Origin: Crossaster papposus
Lineage: Eukaryota; Echinodermata; Asteroidea; Velatida; Solasteridae
Assembly (NCBI GenBank): GCA_037893245.1
Contig: JBAIAA010000659.1
Coordinates: 310,001-374,000, forward strand
Length of the DNA stretch: 64,000 nt
Reading direction: 5' to 3'
Of this stretch, positions 13,801 to 26,700 are shown one piece after another; position 1 is the first letter of the stretch; each line of letters begins with the position of its first letter. The translations under genes and the position numbers were made by a program. A model generated the notes under the pieces. It did not search any database. It worked only from the letters and a program-made list of their open reading frames with translations, and was not told the DNA's origin.

Positions 13801-16800
13801 TACCCTTCAGATTCTCCAGAAGGTCCAGAACGACTTTCACCGTTGCTGGGAGTTCTCCCTTGTCTTGGCCGGTATATATCTTGAAGTTGGAGCAATACCC
13901 AGCAGCAGCCCCGGTGCTTTGACACAGCTTGTAGACTTTTATACCGAAGCGGGCCCTCTTTCTGGGGTTGTAAGTTTTGAAGCGGAGCCGCCCGTAAAAC
14001 TTCAGCAAGGAGTCGTCCACGGAAATGTCCCGCTGCAGAGAGTACACAGTGGGAAACTTCTCGAGGAGATGGTCGATGACCGGACGCAGCTTGAACAGGC
14101 GGTCGTCGTTGTCCTCCGGCATGGCGCTGTTGTCGTTGAAGTGTAGGGCTTGCATGATGGCAAGGTACCGGTCTCGGGGCATGACGGACCGGAACAGGCA
14201 CGTCTTCAGCAGTGGATCGGTCGACCAGTAGCTGTGAAGGCTGGGGAGATTGGTAATGCCCATCAAGATGCTAAGGGCTAGAAAGGCTTTCAGTTCTCGG
14301 ACAGTCAGTTCGTTCCACTGCCTCATGTGGGAAGAGGAACTTGCGGGGCGCTGAACAGCATACCGATTCGTCTCTTCGACGATTCTTGAGTTCAGTTCGT
14401 CATTGAAGAAGACGGCGAAGGTCTCGCTGCATGTCGACAGACGGTTCAGCCCCTCTCCGATGGCACCACCATCACCGGTGAAGCCGTACTTCAGTGGTGC
14501 GCTGTCCTCGTCTCTCCACCGGAGCGGTGCGGCGGCGGACTGCCTCGGCTGCTTGGCGTACACGGCCAAGGGGACATCGCTGTCTATATCGTACGAAGAC
14601 GAGTGGTATGAAGCATCATCCGAAAAATCACTAACTTCACTACTAGAGTAGTTAGATTCACCCGATGTAACATCAGACATCTTGCTTCGAAAGAAGAGGA
14701 ATAAAGTATTGTGGTGTGTGTGCTTCGAGCGGAAAACAGAACGAAAATGCTAGCAATAACCGCTGCACGCGAGTTTTATGGGCACCGCGCAGCTGTTTTG
14801 TCTTAGAAAAATTCCTTTTAGCAGTGTGTGGGCCGTGGGGGTGATGGGGTTATTCAGCTGTTTTGTCTTAGGAATTTCCTTTCAGCAGTGTGTGGGCCGT
14901 GGCGGTGACGAGGTTATTCACCACGCACGCCCTGACAATGAGAGCGCGTTCAGCGTGCCTTTGTCCGTGGAGATAATCCGCTTACAATGCCAACTCTGCG
15001 GGCTGTTGAGTGGCAAGTCCCAGCGGCGCGGTCTTTTGTTTACGTGTTGCCGGAGTCCTTTCACGCCTGGGGGCCCATTGTAATTGAAATAACCCCGCAA
15101 GAGGCAAACACTTTTTGACTGACAGCCAGTAACCTTTTGGCCGAGTTAACTTTTGGCCGAGTAATAAAACATTTTTTTACAATCCTCCAGCACTATAAAA
15201 TTTATATAATTTTCGATGCCCGAAACTGGGCACCCGGCTGCGTGGTATCGGGAAAAATGCCCGATTTCGGGTAGCCCGGCGCCAAGTGGTTAACAGATAG
15301 CTGGCGTAATAGTCAGGTACCCTGAATGGATGTTGGTGTATAGGGTTGTATGTCTTGATGTGGATACAGGGAACACGTTGGTAAACCTGGTATAATGTTG
15401 GTAAACCTGGTATAATGTTGGTAAACCTGGTATAATTTGTGCTAAGCTGTTTTCTTTTTCGCTAAGTGGAAACACTCTTGGTATTTAAAGCAACTGCATT
15501 CTATTATAAGAATATTTCTCATGTACCAGTAGTAGCCAGGATCCCTGAATGCATTTAACTGGCTGGTAGAACAATTACTGTGTGAATACAGGGAACAAGT
15601 TTTTTTATCTGCTAAAAAGTTATTACAAATAAACACATTTTTTATTTGTTTTTGCTGAACTGCAAAATTACCTGGAAACAGGTTAATCACAGTTTTGAAC
15701 GAAATTTTATTTGTGGATTAGTCAGCATTTAAAAAAAAATTGTTTTATGTCTTGTTATTTGATATTGTGATGAGTTTCTTATTTTTAGTTTTAAATAAAA
15801 AAATGAACATTAGTATACAATTTGAATTATCTTGCAACTGGTATACAATGTATTACAAGGGTAGACATTTAGCATGTTTAGTACATGCACTGGTACATTG
15901 TACATGTGTACACATTTGGGTTTGTGTGATGAAGGGTTACTGAATAATTTAGGTGTTTGTACTATCAGTGAACCCCTTTTGTTTATGAGTTTGTCTTGCA
16001 TGGTAAATGATTCATATTAAAGGTAGTATACACCATTGGTAATTACTTGAATTATTGGGAATGAGTGGATTTGGGGGGTTGTATTTTATAGTAAATATTG
16101 TTTACCTGACCTGTTCAAAGTTTGACAATCACGGATGCTAAGAAAAGCAAGAAAAACGGCGTTAGTTTTCAACCAGCTTCAGGCAGTGGTTCTTATGTTG
16201 TTCTGGACGGCGATCGTGATTTTTTTAAAATAAAATAATTTTTAAATTCTTAATAATTTGGTGGTAAAAAAAATTGATATCTGCAAATGGTGTATTCTAC
16301 TTTTTAAAGTGCTACAATGCATTGCATGCAACAAAATATAACTTATTAATTCTGATCTTGCATGTATAACTTTCTGCAAATTGTCGTTGATTTCAGGCAT
16401 GCAACCTTGTCCATCATATGTCCAGTCACAAGTAAATTGCAAGTCTAGTCACAAGTAAATCACAAGTCTAATCACAAGTAAATGACAAGTCTAGTCACAA
16501 GTAAATGACAAGTCCAGTCACAAGTAAATGACAAGTCTAGTCACAAGTAAATGACAAGTCCAGTCACAAGTAAATGACAAGTCCAGTCACAAGTAAATGA
16601 CAAGTCCAGTCACAAGTAAATCTCAAGTCTAGTCACAAGTAAATGACAAGTCCAGTCACAAGTAAATGACAAGTCCAGTCACAAGTAAATCTCAAGTCTA
16701 GTCACAAGTAAATGACAAGTCCAGTCACAAGTAAATGACAAGTCCAGTCACAAGTAAATGACAAGTCCAGTCACAAGTAAATGACAAGTCCAGTCACAAG

Positions 16801-19800
16801 TAAATCTCAAGTCTAGTCACAAGTAAATCGCAAGTCTAGTCACAAGTAAATGACAAGTCCAGTCACAAGTAAATGACAAGTCCAGTCACAAGTAAATGAC
16901 AAGTCTAGTCACAAGTAAATCTCAAGTCTAGTCACAAGTAAATCTCAAGTCTAGTCACAAGTAAATGACAAGTCCAGTCACAAGTAAATGACAAGTCTAG
17001 TCACAAGTAAATCGCAAGTCTAGGCACAAGTAAATGACAAGTCCAGTCACAAGTAAATGACAAGTCCAGTCACAAGTAAATCTCAAGTCTAGTCACAAGT
17101 AAATCGCAAGTCTAGTCACAAGTAAATGACAAGTCCAGTCACAAGTAAATGACAAGTCTAGTCACAAGTAAATCGCAAGTCTAGTCACAAGTAAATGACA
17201 AGTCCTGTCACAAGTAAATGACAAGTCCAGTCACAAGTAAATGACAAGTCTAGTCACAAGTAAATCGCAAGTCTAGTCACAAGTAAATCGCAAGTCCAGT
17301 CACAAGTAAATCTCAAGTCCAGTCACAAGTAAATCTCAAGTCCAGTCGCAAGTAAATCTCAAGTCCAGTCACAAGTAAATCTCAAGTCTAGTCACAAGTA
17401 AATGACAAGTCCGGTCACAAGTAAATCACAAGTCCGGTCACAAGTAAATCACAAGTCCAGTCACAAAAATCTTTCCATAAAAATAGGTTTCAGGTTTTAT
17501 TTGGGACACGAATGCCGATAAATTTGGCAGGAAATCTTTCCTTCCTCCATCGTAGATACCTCTGTTCGACCCAATAACCCCTACGGTTCTGAGGCCTGTG
17601 TGCCGTGCGGCCCGGGCATGAAGAGTGACGAAGGAACCAGTTGTTACAGCACTTGTCATGTCCACACAGACGGATTTCATTATGAACTCCGCCAGCTGGC
17701 AGGGTGAGTGTACATAGCCATGAGAAGCTGAGTTGACTTGCATATCTGCCAGGTTTTAGCCTATTATTATTAATAATTCTTTCTGGTAAACAGGGTGCTG
17801 TGAGTCTGGGGGATCCTTCGTGGCCCGCCTTTCATGGGATTCTCCTGGAAAACTGCCTAGAATCAGTCTATCGTTACACTTCTATACAATAGTTAATTTA
17901 TTCTTTTGAAATGTTCTCATTCTTTTCCTTTGTGATAATTGTTCCTACCTATTGTCTTATATTTGTATACATTCCTGCCGTGAATATGGCCACTGATGCC
18001 GGCACGGCGTTAAACCCTAAACTCACTCACTCACTCACTCTTTCTGGTAAATGACACCAAGGATCCCTCAAACGTTCTATGCACTGTAGCTCGCAAGCCT
18101 GAAAAAAACCTGTAGAGAGAAGACAATGAGAAGAAGGAACATTTTTAGAAGTGGGAGGAAAACCCTAGAAGAATATCCTGGGGAAAACCCACGGAGTCAG
18201 AGACTGAGAACCCAATCCACATATTGACCCAGGCAGGGTTCGAACCCGGGTCACAGAGATGAAAGACGAGGAAAGAACCGCACGTGTTTACATCTGTATT
18301 CAAATGTGCCCGGCAGTGATGCGCACCCATCATGCTTTACATAAAATTTGCTTAAAGAGTGACGTCGCAGTTCAGATCGCCTTTGAATTTTGTGACCTGA
18401 TGTCATCTCTTAACAAAATTTATGTAAAACATGATGCGTGCGCATACTGCCGGGCACATTTGAATACAGATGTAAACAGAGGCACATCGTCTATATAACG
18501 CCAAATATCATTTCAATCTGTGAGGGTTGGGTACAAAATCCGGTTGAATTAACACTGAATAATCCTTCTCCCCTCTCTAACATCGTTAGGAGCCACTCTG
18601 TGCAGACACATGCCAGTTTCACTTCTCGAGGCAGCCGTTTCTACCATCACTTTAACATCAGCCTGTGTGGAACGAAGGAGGGCAAGGGTATTGCCACCTG
18701 CTACGAGAACGTCACAGACGTGGTCAGTAACTTAGTCTTGTAGTGCTGTCCAGTCATTAGTAATCATAAGACATCATAAGTCAGGTCACAAGTCAGGTCA
18801 CAAGACACAAGTCAGGTCACAAGACACAAGCTGCGTCACAAGACACAAGCTGCGTCACAAGACACAAGCTGCGTCACAAGACACAAGCAATACAAAGGGG
18901 TTAACAATAACAAAGGAATGACTTCGTCATTGTTCATTTGAATATTTTTGGGTTGAATTTGGACTTGTGGTGGAGATGTGGTGGACTTGTGATCTACTCA
19001 CTGATTTCTTTAAGGAGCACCAACATAGAGCATTAGAAATGGTTCGAGGGGAACACCATAGGCATTTTCTCATTAGAATCTCACATCATTGAGGGCGATT
19101 CACTACTCGGCGCGAAAGCGAACACGAATGCAAATTTGTGACGTCAGGGCAACTTTTCGCACTGCGAATTAACAAGCTGTGTGAACACATCTCAACTCTG
19201 GCGAATTGCAAATTTTTGTCACGTCATATTTGCATCGCATTCACTTTCGCGTAAAGTATGAACTAGCCTTGAGGCCAAATAAAAAAAAATTGTTTCTTGT
19301 CCTCACACGCAATCCTTTTTGTTGCTGCAGCAAACATTTAGGGGTTTCCCCCCCTCCAATTTGTTTTAATCAAAAACAAGAAAATTACAAAAATTCAGGT
19401 CATTTTCACATAGGCATTTTTCTTCTGATCATAATGACTCTCTTTTGCAGTTTTTCAGAGCATATCGGTAGTATGCTGGAGTGGAGTCTAATTATTATCA
19501 TACGACGCGACACTTTATAAATTACGTTGAAATTTATACAAATATGTTCGGCAAAAACCAAAACCCAATTGTTATTTTATAAAGTTCGGATCAGAAACTT
19601 ATTATTTTTTATTTCGACTTATCTCTAGGTACATTTAGGGGAAGTTTGCTGTCTTTTTCATGAAGAATTCTCATTTTCTCTAGAGCAACCTCTTAACCAG
19701 TTCGCGCCGGGATTATTTTAACATCGCCGAGTCGAGGGGCGGGATTATTTTTAACGAAACTCGATCCGAAGCGGGTTCAGGCCAATAGTGCCGGGAAGCA

Positions 19801-22800
19801 CACCCACGCATTTCCGGCCTTGCTCACTGCTGGCAGACATTTCCGAACTTGAACTTGGCGTGTTTATGCGTCATCCGTTTTAGAATTTGTGGGAATGTTT
19901 GCGTTTATATACGTCATCCGGCACGAAGTAGTCAAACTAGCCTCCCGAGATGACCCATAGAGCATTCTGTTTTTCTGAGGTGAAGCAAGAGAAATGTAAT
20001 CCTCCATGGATCACTGAAGGAGGGTGTTTTTTTACAACACCATGGGACAAAGCAGGAAAGAAAAAACAAATTCAAATTCGGCCATCCTGAAATGGCGGCA
20101 ATCCTTTAACTTTCAGGATCCTATTCAAGAAATTATTTCTGCAAGGAGCAACTTTTTAATACACACTTCGTTTCAAGAATTGGTTGTCTTTCCAGTATTT
20201 GCTTGGAGACAACTGTTTATCCTAATCAATAAAGATTATTGCATATTTGAACCGCAAGTTGAGAATAGTTCTGCTGATTCTGCGACAAGCCAATCTTCAA
20301 ATAATTTATTAACAATCCTGAAATTGTATTAACACTAGAATTTTTCTAGAATTCTGGCTAATCCCTGCTTTTAATAACCATAACCATACAGGACGCATCA
20401 ACAGATCCTAGTTTTAAGAAGAAGGTGGGTGTGGCTTTATTAACTTGTAAGGGCGTTATGAAGCCCTACGTTCCTCATGGTTACATACGGAAGAGTACAA
20501 AATTGAATCCAGTAGACCAACAGGGGAGCGTCGCATGATATTTGGACCCCTATGAAATTGGGACTCTTTTCCTCAATCCTCCAAAATCAATGTGATTTTG
20601 CACACACCTTAGAGAGTTGGGGTTAATCCCTGTACCTCCCCAAGACTGTTACTCCCTGTACTGCCTCAAACCACCCTGCCTGTTACTCCCTGTACTGCTC
20701 CCAAATTGTCCTGCCTGTTATTCACTGTACTGTCCCAAATAAGCCATTTATAAGCGTGACCTCGAGTTAAATTTGAATAATATCTGGTACACTGACTTGC
20801 TCACACAGCTTGGCACCGTTGAACTTTTAATTCTCCAGACCAAAGACACTGTTGCCATATTACATGATTCTGGGCAAGCTCTTGCATAGTTACGTAACAG
20901 ACGTTCAGCACCAATACATTGTTCACAATAGGTGAGAATGGCCCAAAGACACAAGACCATTCCGGAGCTGGGGGTTGCTAGCGTAAGGCTTGCCCCGAAT
21001 AGCAACAGTGTCTTTTGTTTGGAGAATTTAAAGTTCAACGGTGCCAAGCTGTGTGAGCAAGTCAGTGTACCAGATGTTATTCAAATTAAACTCGGGGTCA
21101 CCACATAAAGTTGGCCAACCCAACTTTATGCCCTCTGGATTGATATTTGTACTCTTCCTGTTAAACACCACCAGTTAATCATAAACCATTGCACAGCATG
21201 GGTGATTGGGTCATTAGATTTCATATGTCACCTCTAATACCGGGGTCCAAAGCCGTGTCCAAATTACTATGGCTATGGCTATGGCTTGAAATTACACACT
21301 TGTCTATGGTAGCAGCTGCAGCCGTTTCTCTCGGACTCATGTCATTTAAACATTCTTGGTTCCCCTGCAGCTACAAGAATTGATGTGGTTCTAGTATCAA
21401 AGCTGCTTAACAAAAACATTTTTGAGTACATTGTACAGCCACTAGCAGTATACATTGCATAACATGTTAGCTGGTAATCCATTTTTTGCTAAGCCAATTT
21501 TTTTACGTGCTTACCATATTTAAATGCTTAGCTGCTTTGCTAAACTGCCTAGCAGTTTAATAGCCTAATAGCTGCTTAAACTGGTGATGGGTTATCGCTA
21601 CAAATTACATGCATTAACTCTAACCCTGCCAGACAAAAGGTGTAACAAATCTGGTGCACTTTGATGCATTCAACTATCAACACCTGGGCCCAATTTCTTA
21701 GCTCTGCTTACCGTTGGCGAAAAATCCCTACTTACTATAGCAGAAAATTTGGTGCTTACGGTAAACGTATTTCACGCGTTAGCAAGGAATTTTGGTCTCT
21801 GAGCATGCGTACATCCCGTAACTAAGGATTCTGTGCTTACAGGGTTAGCGCAAAATTTTTCTGCTAGTGCGGTTAGCGGAAAATGGTTACCATAAGCGCG
21901 AAATTCTGTGGTTAGCAGAACCAAGAAATTGGGCCCAGATCTTAAGTAGCCACATCTGAGACGATGAGAGCTAGTCCACAGTGAGCAATGCCACTGTTGT
22001 ATTCTACTTTATGTGGGGAGCACAGATATCACTGTCATACAAACATGTACTTTGAAACGCAAAGGGTGTGAATGTTTTGATTCAAGGTTGATTCTGGGTT
22101 GTGACGTGGGAAAACCTGTGAAGCCTCCACTCCCTGCCCCATTTTCAGGCAAAATTTAAATTATAATATCTGTTATCCTTTCTTCGAAAGCTTAAGGATT
22201 ATGAAGAAAACAAAGTTGATGGTTACATCTGTCGGTCAACCATCATCCCACCGGCAACAAGGAATCTAGGTGTGCTCTCAGCTCAACCAATCAGGTAAGA
22301 GAATGAGTTGACTCATTAGGGGGTTAGTTGGGGTGGGGTTTGGGGTAGTAGGGGGGTATGAGGGTATGAGGGAGGGGTTGATAGGAGGTGGTACAAGGGA
22401 AGGGGGTGGGGGTGAAAAGTATAGTGATGGTAATGAATAGTAATGTGTACATAAATGTATGGATATTTGTTAGCATTCTTTCAGCGTCGCCCCCTTCTTG
22501 GCAGCGAGCCAGGTCGGCTTGGCACAGAATCCTGATCCCCTTCCACCCTTCCATCAGCCTCACTTTCTGCCTTTGGCAATGAACCAGGTCGGCTTGGCAC
22601 AGAATCCTGATCCCCTTCCACCCTACTGTCAGCCTCTGCACTTTCTGCCTTTGGCATCGAGCCAGGTCGGCTTGGCACAGAATCCTGATCCCCTTCCACC
22701 CTACTGTCAGCCTCTGCACTTTCTGCTTTTAGCAGTGAGCCAGGTCGGCTTGGCACAGAATCCTGATCCCCTTCCACCCTACTGTCAGCCTCTGCACTTT

Positions 22801-25800
22801 CTGCCTTTGGCATCGAGCCAGGTCGGCTTGGCACAGAATCCTGATCCCCTTCCACCCTACTGTCAGCCTCTGCACTTTCTGCTTTTAGCAGTGAGCCAGG
22901 TCGGCTTGGCACAGAATCCTGATCCCCTTCCACCCTACTGTCAGCCTCTGCACTTTCTGCTTTTGGCAGTGAGCCACGTCGGCTTGGCACAGAATCCTGA
23001 TCCTCTTCCACCCTACTGTCAGCCTCTGCACTTTCTGCTTTTGGCAGTGAGCCAGGTCGGCTTGGCACAGAATCCTGATCCTCTTCCTCCCTACTGTCAG
23101 CCTTACTTTCTGCCTTTGGCAGCGAACCAGATCGGCTTGGCACAGAATCCTGATCCCCTTCCACCCTACTGTCAGCCTCTGCACTTTCTGCTTTTGGCAG
23201 TGAGCCAGGTCAGCTTGGCACAGAATCCTGATCCTCTTCCTCCCTACTGTCAGCCTTACTTTCTGCCTTTGGCAATGAACCAGGTCGGCTTGGCACAGAA
23301 TCCTGATCCCCTTCCACCCTACCATCAGCCTCACTTTCTGCCTTTGGCAGTGAGCCAGGTCGGCTTGGCACAGAATCCTGATCCCCTTCCTTCCTACTGT
23401 CAGCCTCACTTTCTGCCTTTGGCAGTGAGCCAGGTCGGCTTGGCACAGAATCCTGATCCCCTTTCTCCCTACTGTCAGCCTCACTTTCTGCCTTTGGCAG
23501 TGAGCCAGGTCGGCTTGGCACAGAATCCTGATCCCCTTTCACCATGCTCCTTCCGCAACCCTACCATCACCATTTGACAGCGAGCCATCACAGCTTTGCC
23601 ATTCTAGTTTTGTCCTGAACTTTGCCATTGCTGTTTTTGTTCTTTGTTTCAGCCTCGGCGATCGCTTGATCGGAATCACCAGACGCAATTCGCTCCAGAA
23701 TCTGAACGAGACCATCTTTCTTCCAAACGCTGACGGGCCTGGTGATCTCCACTTCTTCTACCACTCAGCATGGTACTGAATCACTACATTGATTACCTGG
23801 ATTATCCGCATTGGACTCTGAGCGCAGTAGCTTTCAATGTTTACAGAGGAACCTTCAAATACATAATATCTTTCTGCAAAATGTTTTGTGGTGATTTAGG
23901 CTGAGCACGGTTGATTGTTGGTTGTGGGAGTTTCTTTTGATCTGTGACGGTTATTTGATTACATAATTGAAAGGGTTTTTTGGTTTTTTTAACAAAACAG
24001 AAAAATTTGCAAGGAAATTTGTTTACTGGATTAAAAAGACCAGCTTACTTCTCTCTGATGTTCATAGTTTTGAATTGTGTACATGTATGACATTGTACAA
24101 TTTCAGAGAGTAGGGGTTATTTTAGTATTTTTGTTCATAAGCAAGATACTTAACTGCAATTATCTTTTTGGTGGGTATCTGCAGTCCCACTATGGCCTGC
24201 CCAGAGGGCTGAAGCACCATCATTCCTCCCCCTACAGTGATCGAAGCGTATTTTAGTATTTTTGTCCATAAGCAAGATACTTGACTGCAGTTGCTACATT
24301 TGTTTGGTATCCGTAGGCCTACCATGGCCTGCCCAGAGGGTCGTAGTACCATCATCACCCTCCGCTGTGACCTGAGCGCTAGTGGGTCGGGCTCTTTTCA
24401 CCTCCCTGAGGAGTGCCCCTCTGGTACCTGTGACGGCTGCGCCTTTCACCTGCTGTGGCGCAGTGAGCACGCCTGCCCGCTATGTCACGAGGGAGACTTC
24501 AAGAACATCAAAGGAGAATGCAAGGAAGGGAAACAGCAGATACAGTACTCGTGGAAGACACCCAAGTATGACCACATTTTCTTCTTATCAGGCTTTTAAA
24601 AATTCCTACTTTTCGATGAAGGTGTTTATTTTATGGTGTTTTTTCTGTAAAATGCGGCTATTTCTTTGTTAAATTTATACATTTTTTTTCCCATAATGGG
24701 AAGTCCTAATTAGCCATTAAATATGAATTTTTATATCATTTTCATAACTAATTTCTGTAGAGATTCCTACGTTCCCAACGTAGCCAAAATAATTCGACAT
24801 GATTTAATGCAACGATGAACCATGCCGCTCTCTTTAAAGTGTTGTTTTGGTTGGAAGTTGGAAAGGGCCATCTTTAATGTAAAACATTGACAACACCCAC
24901 AATCTTTTGCGAAAGTATTTTTCAGCATTCCTTACGGCCTGCGAGCAGCGCGTAATTTGATTGGCTTCATTGTTATTTTATCATTGTTATTTTAGCACCT
25001 GTGCAGTCGTAACATTGCTGGCAGTGGCGATGAATGTTGCTTTGATGCTGGACTGTGCTAATCCCCTTCTGTTTAACAGTTCCATGGTCTCACTGTTCTC
25101 TCTTGTTATTGTTCAGGTTCTGCACCGGTGGTAACTCCCTCCCTGATGATCTGACCCAGCCCTGTGAGATGGAACCCTGGTACAATCAGGTTCCCTGGTA
25201 CGCCCAGGCGTCGATCGCTGCCTTCATGGGATGTGTGGTACTCCTCGTCACGTGTGCACTGTACTTCTGGAAGCGCAACAGAAAGTGAGTTCACGATTGC
25301 AGGCTTTGAAACGTTTTATTTGTTGAATAGATTTGTCTAAAGGGCGACATTTATGCAGCACCGGAATAGCAGTTCATGTAGTTGAGTTCTTGACAAGTTC
25401 TCACTAGTCCATCAAAAGTCCTCACTTGCAGAAGACCCTTTCCTGACCATTTTATACCATGTCCTACAACAGGTTAGAGTACAAGTACCAGAAGTTGGTA
25501 GCGTCAGCCAATGGAGAGCTACCGGCAGCCGAGACATGCGCCATCGAAGACGGAGACAACGAAGACGACGTCCTCTTTGAAGACGGAGGCAAGAAGTCGC
25601 ACGGATTCTTTGGGAAGTTCCTCTCTAGACCCAGAAACGACAAGGTGAGGCAAAGGCTGTGTCAGAATTACAAGGCTATGGCTAGGCATAACACACAGGT
25701 CAATAGGAAGTGGCTGCAGCCGCTCCCATAGGTGCTTGTGTACTTTACTTACAAGCTGGAGCTAAATAATATGGACCTGAAATTCAGAGAGCTACTTAAG

Positions 25801-26663
25801 TACAATATTTGCTTGAATGTAGGCTACATCATTTGCAGATATCAAAAATATTTACTATTTAATTATTAAGAAATATCTTACTTATTTGAAATTAAATAAT
25901 GATTATAGGCATCCAGCAAAATTATTGCACTAGATATCCTGTAATTGTTCTAAAAAGAACAATTACCCGACGCCGGTTGAAAATGATTGCCGTTTTTCTT
26001 TGTTTTTTTTCTCAGCATCCATTATTGAAAAACTTTGGACAGGTTAGTTAAAGGCAGGATACACAATTTGCAGTTAAACAATATTTACTACAAAATACAA
26101 CCCCCACACCCCCCAAAAGAAATCTACCCATTCCTGATAATTCAAGCAGTTTTCAACCGGCGTCGTGCAGTTATTTTTGTTTTTTACGCGATTGCGATCT
26201 ATTTTTTGGAATAATTACAGGATATGTAGCGCAATCATTTTGCTGGATGCCTAGAATCATTATTTCAAATAAGATATTTCTTAATAATTCAGTAGTAAAT
26301 ATTTTCGAAATCTGCAAATGGTGTATCCAACCTTTAAATGGAATCTCTTCCTAACTCAGCTCGTATTAACGAGAGTCGACTGTACATGTATGTACCGGTA
26401 CATCGGTGCGCCCCCTTTTTTTTTGCTTTCTAGTTTCCGCCCCTAGATGCACCGAAATGATTTATCATTATAACTCAATCACCTTCTGTCCCATTCTCTC
26501 TTTCATTCTTGCTAGGAGTCGATGTATATGGAACAGAAGCCCTTGACCCTCAACTAGAGAATGGTCTAAAACCAAAATGGCAAAAAGGCATGCATTGTTC
26601 TGACTTTAGTTTTCTGCATGCTTACAAAATCATCAAGCTTTATTTTTGTTGCTTTTTAAATGT

Positions 26664-26700
<37 letters not shown>

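Larger units (their letters stand above)
11577..15293 (-). mobile_element. piggyBac transposon, apparently complete (about 3.7 kb)
   Basis: It is flanked by TTAA at 11577-11580 and 15290-15293. The left end is CCATTTCGCGCCGGGC; the right end in reverse complement is CCACTTGGCGCCGGGC, so the 16-bp terminal inverted repeats differ at two positions. Inside is one uninterrupted transposase frame on the minus strand (13031-14680). Copies of the sub-terminal right-end sequence also occur near the left end as direct repeats. It is inserted in an ELAPOR-like intron, 8 bp past the exon ending at 11568, in opposite orientation to the host gene. The intact frame and matching ends indicate a relatively recent insertion. 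Confidence 0.93.

Noticed and set aside
13553-14146. Plus-strand frame of 197 codons inside the transposon
   Set aside because: It lies opposite the transposase, has no recognisable domain, and reflects GC-rich codon use of the real gene.
22481-23577. Open frames of up to 359 codons as a repetitive protein gene
   Set aside because: Frames are open on both strands with the same period, the array has clear intron borders (22294 and 23653), and the host exons join in phase without it. Kept as a repeat and as a finding.
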